Source: Tubulanus polymorphus
Taxonomy: Eukaryota > Nemertea > Palaeonemertea > Tubulaniformes > Tubulanidae
Direction of reading: 5' to 3'
Length of the DNA: 60,000 nt
NCBI RefSeq assembly: GCF_964204645.1
Contig: NC_134028.1
Span: 24,094,153-24,154,152 of the forward strand
Shown here: positions 1 through 12,900 of the stretch, in pieces
How positions within the stretch are numbered: the first letter of the stretch is position 1
How the letters are laid out: every line of letters starts with the position of its first letter
Made by a program: the position numbers and the translations under genes
The notes under the pieces: generated by a model
Databases searched by the model: none
What the model was told of the DNA's origin: nothing
Seen by the model: the letters and a program-made list of their open reading frames with translations, nothing else

Positions 1-584
1 TAATGCGGGCTTCGCGGGAACAATCATCGTAACCTACTACGAATTGGGTTCCGATTGAATATCACTCCGATATTCAGGACACATGCGCCAAAATTGATCG
101 ATCGAATACATTTCCTTCCTTTCGATTAAAAAACTCAAGAGTGAATATTAAGTAAAAAGAGCGAGAACGAAAGCCAGTTCCATGCAGTGCCACACTAGGG
201 TCACTTAACCATTTCTCGACCAAACGTTGTTTATGACATCAGTATTGGAATGGGGAACCGCCATCTTGGTATTCCGCTTTTTTTGATGAAAGCTGTGCCA
301 ATCATTGAGTAGAAAGTGAATGTATTGTATATTTGGCGGGTTCTGCGATGATTTATGAATTCGGGAGCCTAGAAATTCAGTTCAAAGTCGATTGATGATG
401 AGATGTTAGCGCTTGCCACGCCATCTGGCGGTAAAGCTGGTATCCCGGTTCCCCATCGGTCGTTGGTCATGGCGAGAAAAGGCTAAGGACAAACTGAAGC
501 GATAGTGCTACAGTAAGGTGATATATACGAGTCTAAACTACGGGATGCGGAGACATATAAACTGAAACAAACCCTGTTACTTAC
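1..584 (-). other. Start of intron downstream of the common exon, with a TGCATG site
   Basis: This is intronic in the minus-strand gene: the GTAAGT donor reads from 584 downward. No coding segment is visible to the window edge. At 181-186 the plus strand reads CATGCA, so the transcript would carry TGCATG about 400 nt past the donor. TGCATG is the high-affinity site of Fox-1/RBFOX proteins, which are known to regulate their own pre-mRNAs. One hexamer in 584 nt can occur by chance, so its role here is only suggestive. Confidence 0.45.
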
Positions 585-872
585 TGTCTGTTGTTCTACC
601 CCATTAGGCGTTACCGATTGACATGGTTGAGTTGTAAATGGTTGTTGTTGTGCTGGTTGTTGCTGAGAATCCGTTTTGACGACGGCGAACGGAGGCGGCG
701 CTTGTTGCTGTTGCTGCGGTTGTTGCGGCTCGGCGACGACCGACTGCGGTGGCGCCACCGACGCGGCGGCCACGGCTGCCGCGGCCGCTTGTGTCTGTTG
801 TTGGAACGCTTCTTCGAGTCCCGGCGTCGGGAACTGTTGATACGTTGGCGGCATCTGATTTTGCACCATGTG
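585..872 (-). CDS. Common coding exon, Gln/Ala/Pro-rich; possible RBFOX-like N-terminal region
   Basis: An internal coding exon of 288 nt (96 codons), phase 0 at both ends. The acceptor is a T-rich tract ending TTTCAG directly before CAC-ATG-GTG; the donor is ACA|GTAAGT. The peptide reads H-M-V-Q-N-Q-M-P-P-T-Y, then an Ala run (residues ~28-37), Gln runs (~49-56, ~69-77), and ends N-G-V-E-Q-Q-T. There is no folded domain; this looks like a disordered low-complexity N-terminus. The M-V-Q start, the F-P-T-P-G stretch and a phase-0 end at Q-T resemble the N-terminal exon of vertebrate RBFOX1/2, which precedes the RRM. RBFOX proteins are nuclear/cytoplasmic RNA-binding regulators of alternative splicing that bind (U)GCAUG. 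The RRM would be encoded beyond the window edge. Another Gln-rich RNA-binding or transcription protein is possible. The exon itself is near certain; the family assignment is about 50%. Confidence 0.72.
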
Positions 873-3739
873 CTGAAACGAAAAAAAAATTAACGAAATT
901 CAATATAGGATGATAGATCACTGATTAGGAACTATCAATACGCCCTATACGACGTACGAGTGTCCGTCGTAATAAACTGAATTACTCGTAATAAGATAAA
1001 GCCAAGATAGAATTATCGTCCCGTTTATAGTTTGCGAGATCGTTTCGCGCAAAAATCGATATCGTTAAAAATGACCACGAACCATCAGTCCGGAATGAGG
1101 GTCGATCTTCGAGAAATCCATCATTCTGTTTTTTAGCGGTATCGTTTATAGCTCGCGTGAACTTCCGATCAGGCGCGCGTCACACGAGATACGAAATAAC
1201 TTCCTCAATCGACGAAATAACAACCAACGGTAAATAAATTTAAAAAAATGACACGTCCGCAAAGTCGGAAAGCTTTGACGGCGACCGAATTCACGATCGG
1301 ATTCTTCGTACGATCAGCTTCTAATCAAGAGACGGGAATGCCGATACTGGGACAGTTTCAGCGCTCCGGTTTTTACACATAACTGATGACAATAACGGGT
1401 AACATAATCCTATTGGCTGGTGCCACATGAGGGATGTAATTACACGGCTAATACTACTGCAATTAGGCAATGTTAAGTGATTGCAGAATGGCCTGCATTA
1501 ATAATTTGATGGCTTCGTTCGTCACGGGGTCATAAGGGACCCACATCTGCCAACCGGATGGATACATGTATATACATCTATATACAGAGATACAGTGTAT
1601 TAAAAACTATCAGGAGATGATCTTAATCCGGGGCTGCTGCAAAAAAGACTAATTTATTACATAAATGCGACCCACGTCAGGAAGCAAAGTCCCCGCCGAG
1701 GTTAATTAGGCATGTACTCGAAATCGTCGCGGAATTAAAACATATTTTTGATTAGACTAATTGCGCATCTTTTCATCGGCATTTAGCGATATATATATAT
1801 TCATATTCATCGTTATAAGACAGTTAATGACAACGACGACGTCCCGCATCCACTTGAAAAGATTATACTAGTAGATAACAATCGACCCCTATCTCTCGAC
1901 TGAAGTTTCTAGCACAATCGTGTCAGAAAACGATGAGGATGTAAATCAACTAGAAATAATTGATACCGAGTATCATAAGTATATTCAGTATTACCGATAA
2001 AATGTTTCGCCCGATACAAACTCAAAACCAGTCATCAGTAACCACAGGGTTCTTACGGGTTCCCAATTTCATTTTTTCCATTACTTCTCCATATCCAGAG
2101 TACCGGTATGAATTTTCCATACCTCCCTAGTTACATACTTCCGACCTAGAACAGGTCCATTCAAAGTAAAAAGGTGTGAATGTCATCGACAAAGTGTTTT
2201 TGTGAATTAGTTTTATCAAATGTATAGTTAGACATTTATGGCCTAATTTTCAAAATGGAAGAACTTTATTTTGAGACTATTTTCCGTACCTATTCCACAG
2301 CCAGAAAACAAAAATTCCTGGTTTTCCAGGTGCAGGAAAAAATTTCCTATCCAAAATTTTCAAAGACTTTCTAAAACCAGTAAGAACCTTGTAACAACTT
2401 TGTATCAATTTATAAATGATTTTTTGACGAGTTAATAGTCCATTGTTTTGCGTAAATAGTTCTTTTAAGGATGCACGATTTTACGCATGTATTTTTGTAT
2501 ACACCAAACATAGCAGTTTATCACCGCGCATGTCCAGGCACTGGAAATTATACGGTAACATGATATATTATTTGTTGCGTATAAATACATCTTACCGCGG
2601 ACAAAGGACAAAGAGGGAAAAGATAGATCTAATAGGGCATTCTCAGAAACGTTTTACCTGCCGCGAAGTATATTTAGCTTAAATGCAACGATAAAATCGA
2701 TAGACGCCACTAAACTATTCAACTTATTATGAACCTGCGGGCGTCGTGCGTTTTTGAATATACCAGGTTCTCAGATATACCCGGGGTTAGATATAAATAT
2801 AGAAATACTATCACGTCGCTTTACGTCGTCGACGCTTTCTGAAAAATTCCAGTCTAAACACAGGGCGTGTTTTCATTTCTGGCGCTTTAAGGCTTTTAAG
2901 GCTTTAAGGAAGAACATCTGACGATTGACGCTCGATGTTTTATGGAACTCTTCCAGTTTTTTCGAAAAATAAAACGCTATCCGCGTTCGACTAAAAAAAA
3001 AAAAGGCAAACAATATAATCCCCGAAAACTAAGCGTTAAAACATCTCATAAATTGTGTAAAACATAAGAAGTTAAGACGATCTTAAAGCTGACTAAGTAA
3101 GCAAGCGGTCTTAAAATCTGCTACTACCTAGCATTACGAATAGAAGAACAGCCTGTAAACAACTGTGACGTGGAGAATAGATAATAAATAAGTTCAAAAC
3201 GCGCTATATACAAAATTTAAAAGATTGAAAATGAAGGCGATGATCTCTAGTGCGAGTTCAAAATGTCGTGTTTCAAATTTGCAATTCCACATTAGCTTAT
3301 CCCAAAAATTCTACATTTTTTCGCAGGCGTTGAATAATTCATCAAAATTAATTTTTGTCGTTTACATTATTTTTGGTAAAAAAATTCGCTTTTAATCTCT
3401 AAAATTTTGTATATAGTGGGTTTTAAGCCGATTAGCACGACGACATTCTAATTACGGGACACCGAAATTACGAGTGAACATTAAAGAGCGGAATAGCCGC
3501 GGTAATGATTTGTTCGTCTCTTTCACGATCTGTCAATGTTCGCGATGTTTTCACGTCGCGACTTACACGGAAGATTAGATGTCTCCTCGATGCCGTACGA
3601 CAAGAGCCACCGAAGGAGTCGGGATGCTAATTACATCAGACGAAACTCAAACGACAGAAGGTCGAAACTTGATCCGTATAATACACGAGCAAAATGATGT
3701 GAAACGCAATGAAACCGGAGCAGTGATTACCTGCCGACG

Positions 3740-3812
3740 ATTCAGGCCGTGACCAAATGGGCACGAATCAGTCCCAGAGTCAAATTCGGCCCGTGCCAAA
3801 TTAGGTTTTGGA
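3740..3812 (+). repeat. Fragment of repeat family A
   Basis: The segment contains diverged versions of the GGGCACGAATCAG and GGCCCGTGCCAAATTAG motifs found at the left end of complete family A copies such as 18218-18499. The right half and both terminal inverted repeats are missing. It is old and truncated. Confidence 0.45.
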
Positions 3813-6800
3813 CAAAAATTCTGCTAGGGTTCCTGCACTAAATAATCTACTTAATTCCACGGACTACTTTCCAAATCTTCCCCAACTCGAAATGTCTACA
3901 ACTTGCCAGATTTCTAGGGAATTTCAACGCGCGTGATAAGATCGTTAGAGGCCAAGAAATAAACAAAGACCAGAAAACATGAAAATATCATTACACCAAA
4001 AAGTTCCATGACTTTCACTGACTTACGCAGTAAGGAGCTGAAATTCCCTTCAAAGACCAAGTCCGAGTTCCACGGTCTTGAGTTAAGAGTTGTATCTGTT
4101 CATTTTCTACGAGTTAGCTCAAATCTCGACTCGGAAATATAGAACTAGGTCCTGGACAAACTACTTTAGAATTACCCGATATTCTGAGATAAATGCGAGA
4201 ACCATCTTAAATACGCCGCCAGTTAGCGCAAAGAATAAAATCCCAGCTCAATAATTCAATAACAAGAACTACAGACCTCTACAGTCTCCGAGAGATTTCC
4301 ATCTACCGGAATAATGAGGATTTTTTTATCCGTCGTAGTCGTAGTTATCAGAGCCTGTTCTTTATCCATCTTAGTTCGGCGCGCGTGATTGTAACTACAC
4401 AACTTTCCTTTTTCATCGAAGTCGTATATACACGAAAAACACACAAACACACGCATCAAATTATAACCACATCGATGACCTTGTCACGCTATAAATTTCG
4501 GATAATTTTCATGACAAAAAACGCTTCGGAATAATTCGAGCGTCGACCGTTTCACGAAAATAATCGTCGCAGCGACACCGACTCCTGACGTCTATACGAA
4601 CGCATAGAACAATAGATATATATATATATCAAGCTGAAGCCTATTTAATAATAAGTGAGATCGCGGTGGAAACACCATCATTAAACATTCATAGAAAATG
4701 TCTTGATTTTATAGCCATACGTCGTATATGATAGCCCTGCAGCCCCGGTCGGTCGTCATAACCCTGCGTCAATTTCGAACACGTGAAACTATTTATTTTT
4801 ATTATCTACTTTTATAATTATCTCAGCGTTCGGATTAAGCACACATGTATGTATGTATGTATAAAAGATCGGCAAAAACCTCCTAATGCATAATTTCTGA
4901 TTCCGTGTTTATTAAGCCGAAAATGATCTAATAACGCGTTCGTCCCAAAGGAAATCATCGTACGACGGAAACCGAGCGTATATGCGTGCGGCGAAAATCA
5001 GGGCGAATCCTTCACCGATGAGTTTTGAGAAAGTAGGTTTAAACTGATTTAGAAGGTTCGAGTTTGGACCAGCAGGCACGCGTGGCGTGTATGTACTAAC
5101 ACCGTATACCAGTTTATACAACATAGATTATACACAATACAGCAAATACCTTGAGCCAAAATCTATTTGGTATAAGTAGCATTTTCCCTGTAAACTCCCG
5201 ATTATTCAGTCACTGGTTAAAATGACACAATTCCCGTCGAGCGTGTACGTCCTCGTTCATCGGAGCGACGACATTTTCATCATCTCTCTGAAAGTCTTAA
5301 CTGCTACAGCTGCTTCTTCGCCGTTTATAGAGGGCTGGTCTATTGATTGGAGTGAGGGGAGAGACGACAGATGCAGCAGCAGCAGCGGCGGCGGTGGCGA
5401 CGGAGCTAGAGAGAGAGAAATCTCAGCAGCACCGCGAGTAAGCGACACTGCTGCACAGCTTGTATAACAGTGACACCTGAGTCGTAATCATCGTCAGCCC
5501 GCTACTCAAATTCAGATTCACATTTTACTTAGATATCAATACTACCTCATCTCCTACTAACTCTTCATATTACACCTTATCGTCAAACGGATGATGACTT
5601 TCTCGAGTTGTTGATCCGATTTCAAAGAGATTAAAAGCCAGCCCGCCCGATGGTGTAATCAAGCGACAAGATTCTTCCGGTTACGTATTTAGCTTATTTT
5701 AGCAATAATCCCAGAGACAGATAGATATAGGATAGTTTTTAGCAGAACGAAAGGCTCCATTATCCACAAAAGGATACATATTCAGCTTATTAGAGAAAGA
5801 ACCCCAGAACAGAAAGAAAATCCTTCACTAAAATAACCGATTCATATAGTATCATTATAGTATAGTAGCATTTAGTTTCTAGTAGTAGGTGAAGCTCTAT
5901 TATCCCTGAACGGCAAGAAAGACTTTAACAACGATATATCAATTTATTGTGGAAAGTTCTCGTTAGTTGGTAGCAGTAGAATACCAGATAGTTTGTTACG
6001 TATAACTTCGATAAATTCAATGAAGAATAAATCGAGATAAGACGGCATCGATGAACAACACCCCTTAAACCGGTCAATGGATGTGTCCACTCGAGTTTAC
6101 TCGTATTATAATCATCGGAGATCGTATCGTTTTCGGGGCCTAAACCTTCAAATACCGAACAATCGAACGGACGAAGTTCGACTTATTCTGGCTTTTACCC
6201 GAGAACATATGTAGAAATTTGTTCAAAAGCGAAATAATGGGATTGAAGCAAATCGGTGGAAACAGTACAACACGGCGCAGCTCGCATCATCCGAGTCAGT
6301 CTCCGCATGTGTGTGTGTGTGTGACACTGTAATAAAACCATTGCTATGGCAACCAACTCAAATTTACCATCAACATGATGATCGGTGGCTTCGACGGATA
6401 TTGTAACAGTTTTGTTGTACGTGTACTTAACATTAATGACAACATCGATGACAGCGATAATAACTGAACTAAAACTAACCATTTACGTTATTATTATTAT
6501 GAGCGCACGCGCACGCCACGGGATTTGCTGACTTATCTTAACAGTTTCAGAATATTGATTACGCTTCTGGTAGAAATTTAATTTAGTCCCAGGTTTTTTA
6601 GCTTTAGCTTCACTCATTACTGCCCAAATCAGTGATTTTTAGGCTTTTTCTGTATTAAGAGTATGGTCCTCGTGATAGGTGGGGCGATAGTAGCCAAATA
6701 TCCGGGGTCGTCTACCGATAGATTCTTGATAGATTGAAATGTTACGCGTCAAACTCTTAAACATAAAATAATTGAAAAATTTATACTAGATTGCTTAGAG

Positions 6801-7314
6801 CTAATTGTTGGATTCTATTAGAAAGAAAATCTCGATTCATAGTATATTCACTCTCAAATAGTAGTCGTAGTCAGTTCTGGAAACTCAATAAAACTTGATA
6901 AAAGTGAATGTAAACCAATGATCAACACAATAATAATTCCCGATTTTCTGCGGCCGAGGCTGTACAGAATGTCATTCCATAAATTGGATCATCAGTGACA
7001 GTTGTCATGGCAACTGAACATATTACACGTCTGCAGGGAATTCTCAGATTCTATCGATAGAAGCAGACGCGCGAATCACACGCACCATCTATCCACATTA
7101 TCAGAAACTAATACCGAACTGATGGAAAGAATGGAATTTCTTTTCTGTTTATTGTTTTTCGAGTGATTCTATGCGAGTATCTAGGCCAGGTGGTATCCAC
7201 TATAAACATATAAACCCTGAAAGTACATTTCCATCTATCGCATAAGATTATAGCAGGCCATATACCAATGTATTATGACAAAACGATAGCTGAATTATAG
7301 AAATGAAAATATTT

Positions 7315-7760
7315 TCAAAACATCTGCAAACTATCGACATGTTTGCTAAATTACTTAAAAACCATCACTGATAAACCATAATCAATGAAAAATAAACAGG
7401 GTACCACAGAATCACCAATTATGTACTTCGATTTAAACAAGAAATTATGTAAACTTGACCGCCGATCACACATTATCTGTACTTCGCTTTCCGATTTCAA
7501 AATTAAACCCCCTGTTTCATCTGTGGCAGGTGAGTAAGGGACACTTAATCAAAACAAGTCAAATAAAATCTTCCAACCAAGATAACCACCTAAGTTAATG
7601 TATCTATGACTACAATTGTTCAGTACAGATTTTTTGGAAACAGCTGCGACCAATCGACATGTTTGCCATGAATTACTGATCAATCATAATTAACAAAATA
7701 AGCAAGTTACCTTTTCATTAATTGTACCTTTAAGTAAATGTTAGAATCTGATACAAATAG
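7315..7760. repeat. Diverged direct duplication, two copies about 320 bp apart
   Basis: Segments 7315-7440 and 7640-7760 share an ordered series of words: ATCGACATGTTTGC, then AATTACT, CATAATCAA/CATAATTAA, ATAAACAGGGTACC/ATAAGCAAGTTACC and an ATTATGTAC/ATTGTACCT region. They look like two diverged copies of one unit of about 120 bp. No terminal inverted repeats or ORF are visible, and the origin is unknown. Confidence 0.45.
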
Positions 7761-9365
7761 CTTCCTATTAATCGATAATTACGTCGAATAATTCTAGCGA
7801 GGCATCTCTAAATATGACAAGCGTCAATCATCTGATGAGTGTAGATATTATTTTAGCTAACATTACCTGAAGAGTGAACTGCATCGCGGAGATCTTCGGA
7901 GATCTTTTCTATTCGTTAAGAAAACAGTCAGCCGTTCGACGACGCGTTACTGGGGCAGTTATAGCAACTGAATGTCAGAGGATGCAAGGAGGGTAAATAT
8001 TACTACGTGCGCATCCTAAAATGTTTTTGATATAAATCTATCGGAGGTATTGAAACTGTACACCGCGCTATCTTCACGAAGCATATGTCTAAACACCTCT
8101 CGTAGGACAGAGGTGAGATTATTTATAACCTCTCCCCGAGATAGAGTCAGTTAGTGCACACCCCTTTATCATCTCTTCTTCAGGAACAGTTTTACGCTCA
8201 CCGTGTGTATATATATATATATATATCAATCGCGAGAAATAAATCATCGCAGCAGCAAAAAATGATATGCGCACTTTTAACTATTTTCGTGGCTGCCACA
8301 AGAAATAAAAACACAAACAGCAGGAAACACTGTCCGTATTACCTGATTCTAAGTTAATTTTTCCCTTAGTTTGTATCACTTCTGATAACTTGATTAGTCC
8401 CTATATATAAAACTTGTCTCTTTGTTCTGGATTCTATATATATTTCATTATTTCCGTTGTAACTCTCTCTCAGTATTGCTGAAGAACGTTGAATGAACTA
8501 AACTACTAGCTCAAGGAAACATTTTCAGACTACATCTAATTTTTTCTTTAGTTAGTTCAATGGTTTCAGCTATATTCTAAATGTCATCTACATATATAGG
8601 AATACTGGATATGGTATGAAGATGACTATCAGGATTTAGGTCAGACGTCAAATGAACTTTTACTACCACAAAAAACATTTTGGACATTTTCATGTAGGAT
8701 TTTCTATATAATAAACCCGCAGATTTCATCTGAAATAACTGTTGAAAGTTTCTATAGAAATCCACAATTTCGGAATCACCGGATTATCTTAAGACTGAAT
8801 CCTAAAATTCTACGATCACAATACACGCGGATATATCCATCAAGGTTGAAATATAGATATTATTCGCGATTCATTTTACGTTGTAAACATGACCAGACAC
8901 AAGTCAATTTGATTACGATTTCACCCCAGTACATCAGATAAACAATTTACTCAAATCAGTGAATTTGTTTTCATTTCTTATTTTACAACCGACTGCATTA
9001 TCTATACACAACACCCAGCACAGGTTCAGATATACTGAAGATGTCCAGGTGCAAGCCAAACCGCGCAGACTGAACGCGCGATTTCATAAATCCACGCAGA
9101 ACTGAACAGCCAACGATGCATAAATATTCTGGTATCCCATAGGATGTAAACTACCGCGGCGGCTATATATAAAACTAAAAGATTTATATTCGACAAGAGC
9201 CGTGGAACATCTCAACTTGGATCAAGGGTCAGATTATTGAAATACCACCCCTCACTATCTACCAGCAGTAAATGGCTACCTACTGATAGGTAAAGGAGAT
9301 GACTGTAGCAGATAGGATACATTTCTAGCTGGGAAAATCATTTTTATTTGAATGGTAGATTACTA

Positions 9366-9550
9366 AGGGGCGGATCTAAGGGGATGTGCAATCCCCCCCT
9401 GAAATATTTCTAAAAACCGATTCCTAAAAATTTGAAAATCTTATCTGAAAATGAGTTGATGTTTTCCCGATGATGAGTTTTCTTACATAAGGGGCTGCTG
9501 GTGCCCTTTTAATTCTAACAATGGGTCGACCCCCTCCCTGAATTTGATCC
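9366..9550 (+). repeat. Probable degenerate copy of repeat family D
   Basis: It begins AGGGGCGGATCTAAG, the same terminal sequence as the better copies at 13718 and 45412. A GACCCCCTCCCTGAATTTG-like block near 9530-9550 resembles the family's right end. The interior does not align well, so it may be deleted or a different subfamily. Confidence 0.35.
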
Positions 9551-9674
9551 AAGCTAGCTCCACTGAGAGCATAAAAAATAATCACCAAGCCTAAACCAGA
9601 CTTTAAGGAATTTCCAGATCTAAAAATCAATTCGATTAAAACAGCCACCATTAATTTGAGAAAAAGTATTTTCA

Positions 9675-9771
9675 GGACCCAGTTCAACAGTTATGAGTTA
9701 AATCGTTACCGAAAATGAACTGAAATTAACTCACAAATGAGTTAACCATAATTCACAACTGCGGAACCGGA
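9675..9771 (-). repeat. Repeat family B, short near-palindromic element next to a splice donor
   Basis: The left end is GGACCCAGTTCAACAGTTAT and the right end mirrors it (CACAACTGCGGAACCGG). Internally it carries ATGAGTTAA/TTAACTCA repeats as in the copies at 29053, 29164 and 49827. It is about 97 bp, slightly shorter than the ~110 bp of the other copies. It ends 19 bp from the donor of the 9791-9934 exon, on the intron side, so the insertion sits close to a functional site. There is no coding capacity. Confidence 0.6.
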
Positions 9772-9790
9772 TACCACCGTGTATATTTAC

Positions 9791-9934
9791 CAGGGGAATT
9801 TGTCCGTTAATCTGCTGTTGATGATGATGATGATGATGATGAGGCTGAGGTATGCGAATAAAAGATAAATGCGGAGATTGTCCGGGCGCTGGATGCGAGG
9901 TGAATATCTTCATACCTCCTCCAGGATTCATCAT
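9791..9934 (-). CDS. Candidate alternative first coding exon, His/Gln-rich
   Basis: An ATG at 9934 (tandem ATG-ATG) opens 48 codons up to CTG|GTAAAT, leaving phase 0, exactly what the common exon at 585-872 accepts. The peptide begins M-M-N-P-G-G-G-M-K-I, has Pro/Gly/Ser-rich sequence, then seven His (CAT/ATG-type triplet repeat on the plus strand) and Q-Q-Q-I-N-G-Q-I-P-L at the end. There is no signal peptide or domain. If spliced it would give an isoform with a different N-terminus, a pattern typical of RBFOX genes. The His run shows triplet-repeat slippage. The donor is fair rather than perfect (GTAAAT). An untranslated-leader or chance ORF cannot be excluded. Confidence 0.5.
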
Positions 9935-12900
9935 TCCGATATGTATATATATAACTATATTACTCCATATACGCGCCTAGTCTACTATAGAATAGATGAT
10001 ACCACTCCTGTAGCTTCTGTTCAATGTATTAATTTGCCAAATGAAAACTGCAGGTTTTTAGTATATTATGCTGGAAACAGATTTGCATGACAATCAATCG
10101 CGTATTTAGAACGCTAGCGAGCGAGCGGAGTGAACAGCTTGTCTGGAATGGTTGCGTTTTATGATGAATATTACTGACAACATAGATTATTACATTACAA
10201 ACCCTCGACCACAATAGACCCCAACAGCTGTTCATCGACGCAAGGACTCGTAGAGAAACATCATCGATATCAGTTCAAATCCAACTCTATGAACCCATCA
10301 TTTTCGTTTAATCACCGGCATATTTTCAACAACGACACCGAAGCTTTTTTTACCTCAAATAATTCGAAGTATGAAGTAAAATGATTTACTATCAAAATCA
10401 TATCAAAAGATTAGTAAAATTCTGATTTAAATTCATATTTATCACATTTTAAATCATATACGCATTATGTTGTATATGCAGTAATAAATACACAAGCTGG
10501 AGTTCAAGTTCAAGTATATCTTGATTAGAAATATGTCCAAGGACTAACTACGAATTCACAAAAAGTTTTCAAATTTTGCAGCTAATGGGAATAAGTTTTA
10601 TTAACATCTCGAGTTTCGATTTCTAGGAAAATAATTATTCAGCGCATTGATGGAGGAGTGATGAGTGGATTCATCATCATCCTCACATGCCTACAGTAAC
10701 CCACCACGTATCAACCATCCATCCTGATCCAGCCAGACAAAAAAAAAACTTTTCAAACTTCCCTAAAACTTCTTCCGATCGCCCGATTCGGTCGAAAATA
10801 CATCCTACAAGCCGGCCTGTTCAACTTGAAAATATATTCGGCAAATTTTTCCCAAAGAAACCCGGCGAAAACTTACCAAACCCTTGAACATCGCAGGAGC
10901 CCACATCGCGAAGAAAATATACTTTCTACTGCTGCATACAAAATGGCGTCTTAGACCGGAAACTTAGGAAAGTTGATATGGGGTTCTAATTCTGTGGCCT
11001 AGCTAAGCTACTATTGGTTGAAACTAGTAAATAGCCTCACAACGTACTTGATTGGATCCAGATGTTTTGTCAAGATACTATACGAGTGCTAGTTTTAACA
11101 AATCTATTAGGAGACTCAACATGCCAGAGGACAATGAGTTTTTGTTGCAGATGCTTATACAGCCCCCACATGTAGTCAAAACATTTCATACACAGGAAAT
11201 CCCTGTTGATTCAGATTTCATTGCGTCATTCAAGGAGGCGGGAACTATAAACACATCTAGTACACTGTAAACAAGCTCTTTCATGAGTAGTTATGTAACT
11301 GGACTAGAAAATGTTTTTCTCAATGATAAAAGCTGGATCAAGCATCAGTTTTGAATTCCACTGTTCTTGACTTACCCACAGAGACTGATTAATATCTTCC
11401 CAATCGTCGCCGTTACTATTTTCTTCGCTAAATATTAGTTGTCTAGGATCAAATATGGGATACATTCTACAATTTTTTCAGCCTTAATCATCAAAAAATG
11501 AAGAAAAACTTTCTTCTTCAAGGAAGCATATAAATAGCGTATAGCAATAATTATCAACAATAGCAGACGAATCAATGATCTCAGATGACCTCATTTTCAG
11601 AAAACTCACTGTTGCTGTTTGCTGTTTTTATTTCAGTATACTGATACATGTGTACTGATATCATCAACTTGCGATTACTTGCATATATGAATTCCTAACT
11701 ATTCAAATATGCAATTATTTAAGTCATTTAAATAAATCAAGATATTTGTTGTTCACCACTATCTTGATAAAAAAATCCTTTCATTTTCAAAAAGCTAATA
11801 ACTTGATTCAAATACAAGCTATCCTAGTGAATCTGTCACTACCAATCTATGCTCAAGATGGCCCTGTTTTTACAACATCTAATTGCTCAAAAATGTCAAA
11901 CTCCTTAACCTGTAAAATATCTATTAATATTTTTGATAAAACTTGGAAACTTCAAATTCACTTAAAATAAGCTGTGTCTTCTTCCAGTAATTATTTGGAC
12001 ATAAATACACATTGTATAATATACTATTTTCACTATCATATAGAATTTCACCTTTTTCATGGACTCATTATTCTCATGAACCTATACCAAAATCGCTATT
12101 AAGTTACTTTCATCAATAGGAGTCATTTATCACCATATTCGTTGAAATACATCATCAAAATGAATACATACCTTTGAGTATTTGAGAGAATGCAATAAAT
12201 GTGGTAAAAGAGCTACTTTCATCATGATTCTTAAATAGGTTTTACGTCCAGCGTTGAATAATGACTAGAAGAAAGGAACACGGAAGGAGTTTCCGTAAAA
12301 GTCTGTGCTGCAAATGACTAGAACGAGGAGACTATATTGATTGTTAAATCACTGTATCACAGAGTACTGTCATCCTCTAATAAGTTGCAGTTAGATGAGC
12401 ACCGATGACTAATCCCGAGTAAAGTCAACGAATCCAGCAGATTCAAGCATACGCACTGGCACTATTAGTAATCCAGGTCATCGATAAGATGATGCTATTC
12501 TCACTTCTCGCAGTGGCAGTAGTTGAACTGTCACAGGGAAAAAGTGTTAATCGCAGTTATTAGCCAGCTCCGCCTGTACTGCTATGCTGGTTGGTTGACA
12601 AAGTCCGTCAGACCTTTGTGTACAACAGACAATAGCTCAACACACCTTCCTCCAGTGGGTATGGCCTTTTACGACTAGCCTCATATCGTAGTACAAAAGC
12701 TGGATGGGAACAGATGTACCGGGCAGATTTATGGATTCACTGTCTTCTGGCTGGCACACGCCCTACACGTGAAGGAATGGTGGTCGTGTGCCATCTAACA
12801 ATAAAATCTATTGTCGCTAATAACTTAGCAAATTCCCACTTCTTCAGAATCGCGACTTACGTAATTCAACAAGACGCGTTTATTCATTCTAAAAATACAC

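Larger units (their letters stand above)
873..9363 (-). other. Long intron, no coding sequence recognised
   Basis: About 8.5 kb of AT-rich sequence between the common exon and the 9.8-kb first exon. Open frames here are short and lack matching splice sites. It holds a fragment of repeat family A (3740-3812), a diverged direct duplication (7315-7440 with 7640-7760), and short (TA)n, (TG)n and (TATG)n tracts near 4617, 4849, 6308 and 8209. A CAG/GGC-rich patch with Ser/Gly-coding character near 5370-5420 has a TATAAA on the minus strand (about 5324-5329), but no convincing donor follows, so I do not call an exon. Confidence 0.5.

Noticed and set aside
591-921. Plus-strand Leu/Arg-rich frame and second minus frame over 585-872
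   Set aside because: Shadow frames of the CAG-rich common exon.
5222-5467. Ser/Gly-rich plus frame and Pro/Leu-rich minus frame
   Set aside because: Both arise from a GGC/AGC triplet patch; the minus-strand TATAAA nearby is suggestive, but no donor follows.
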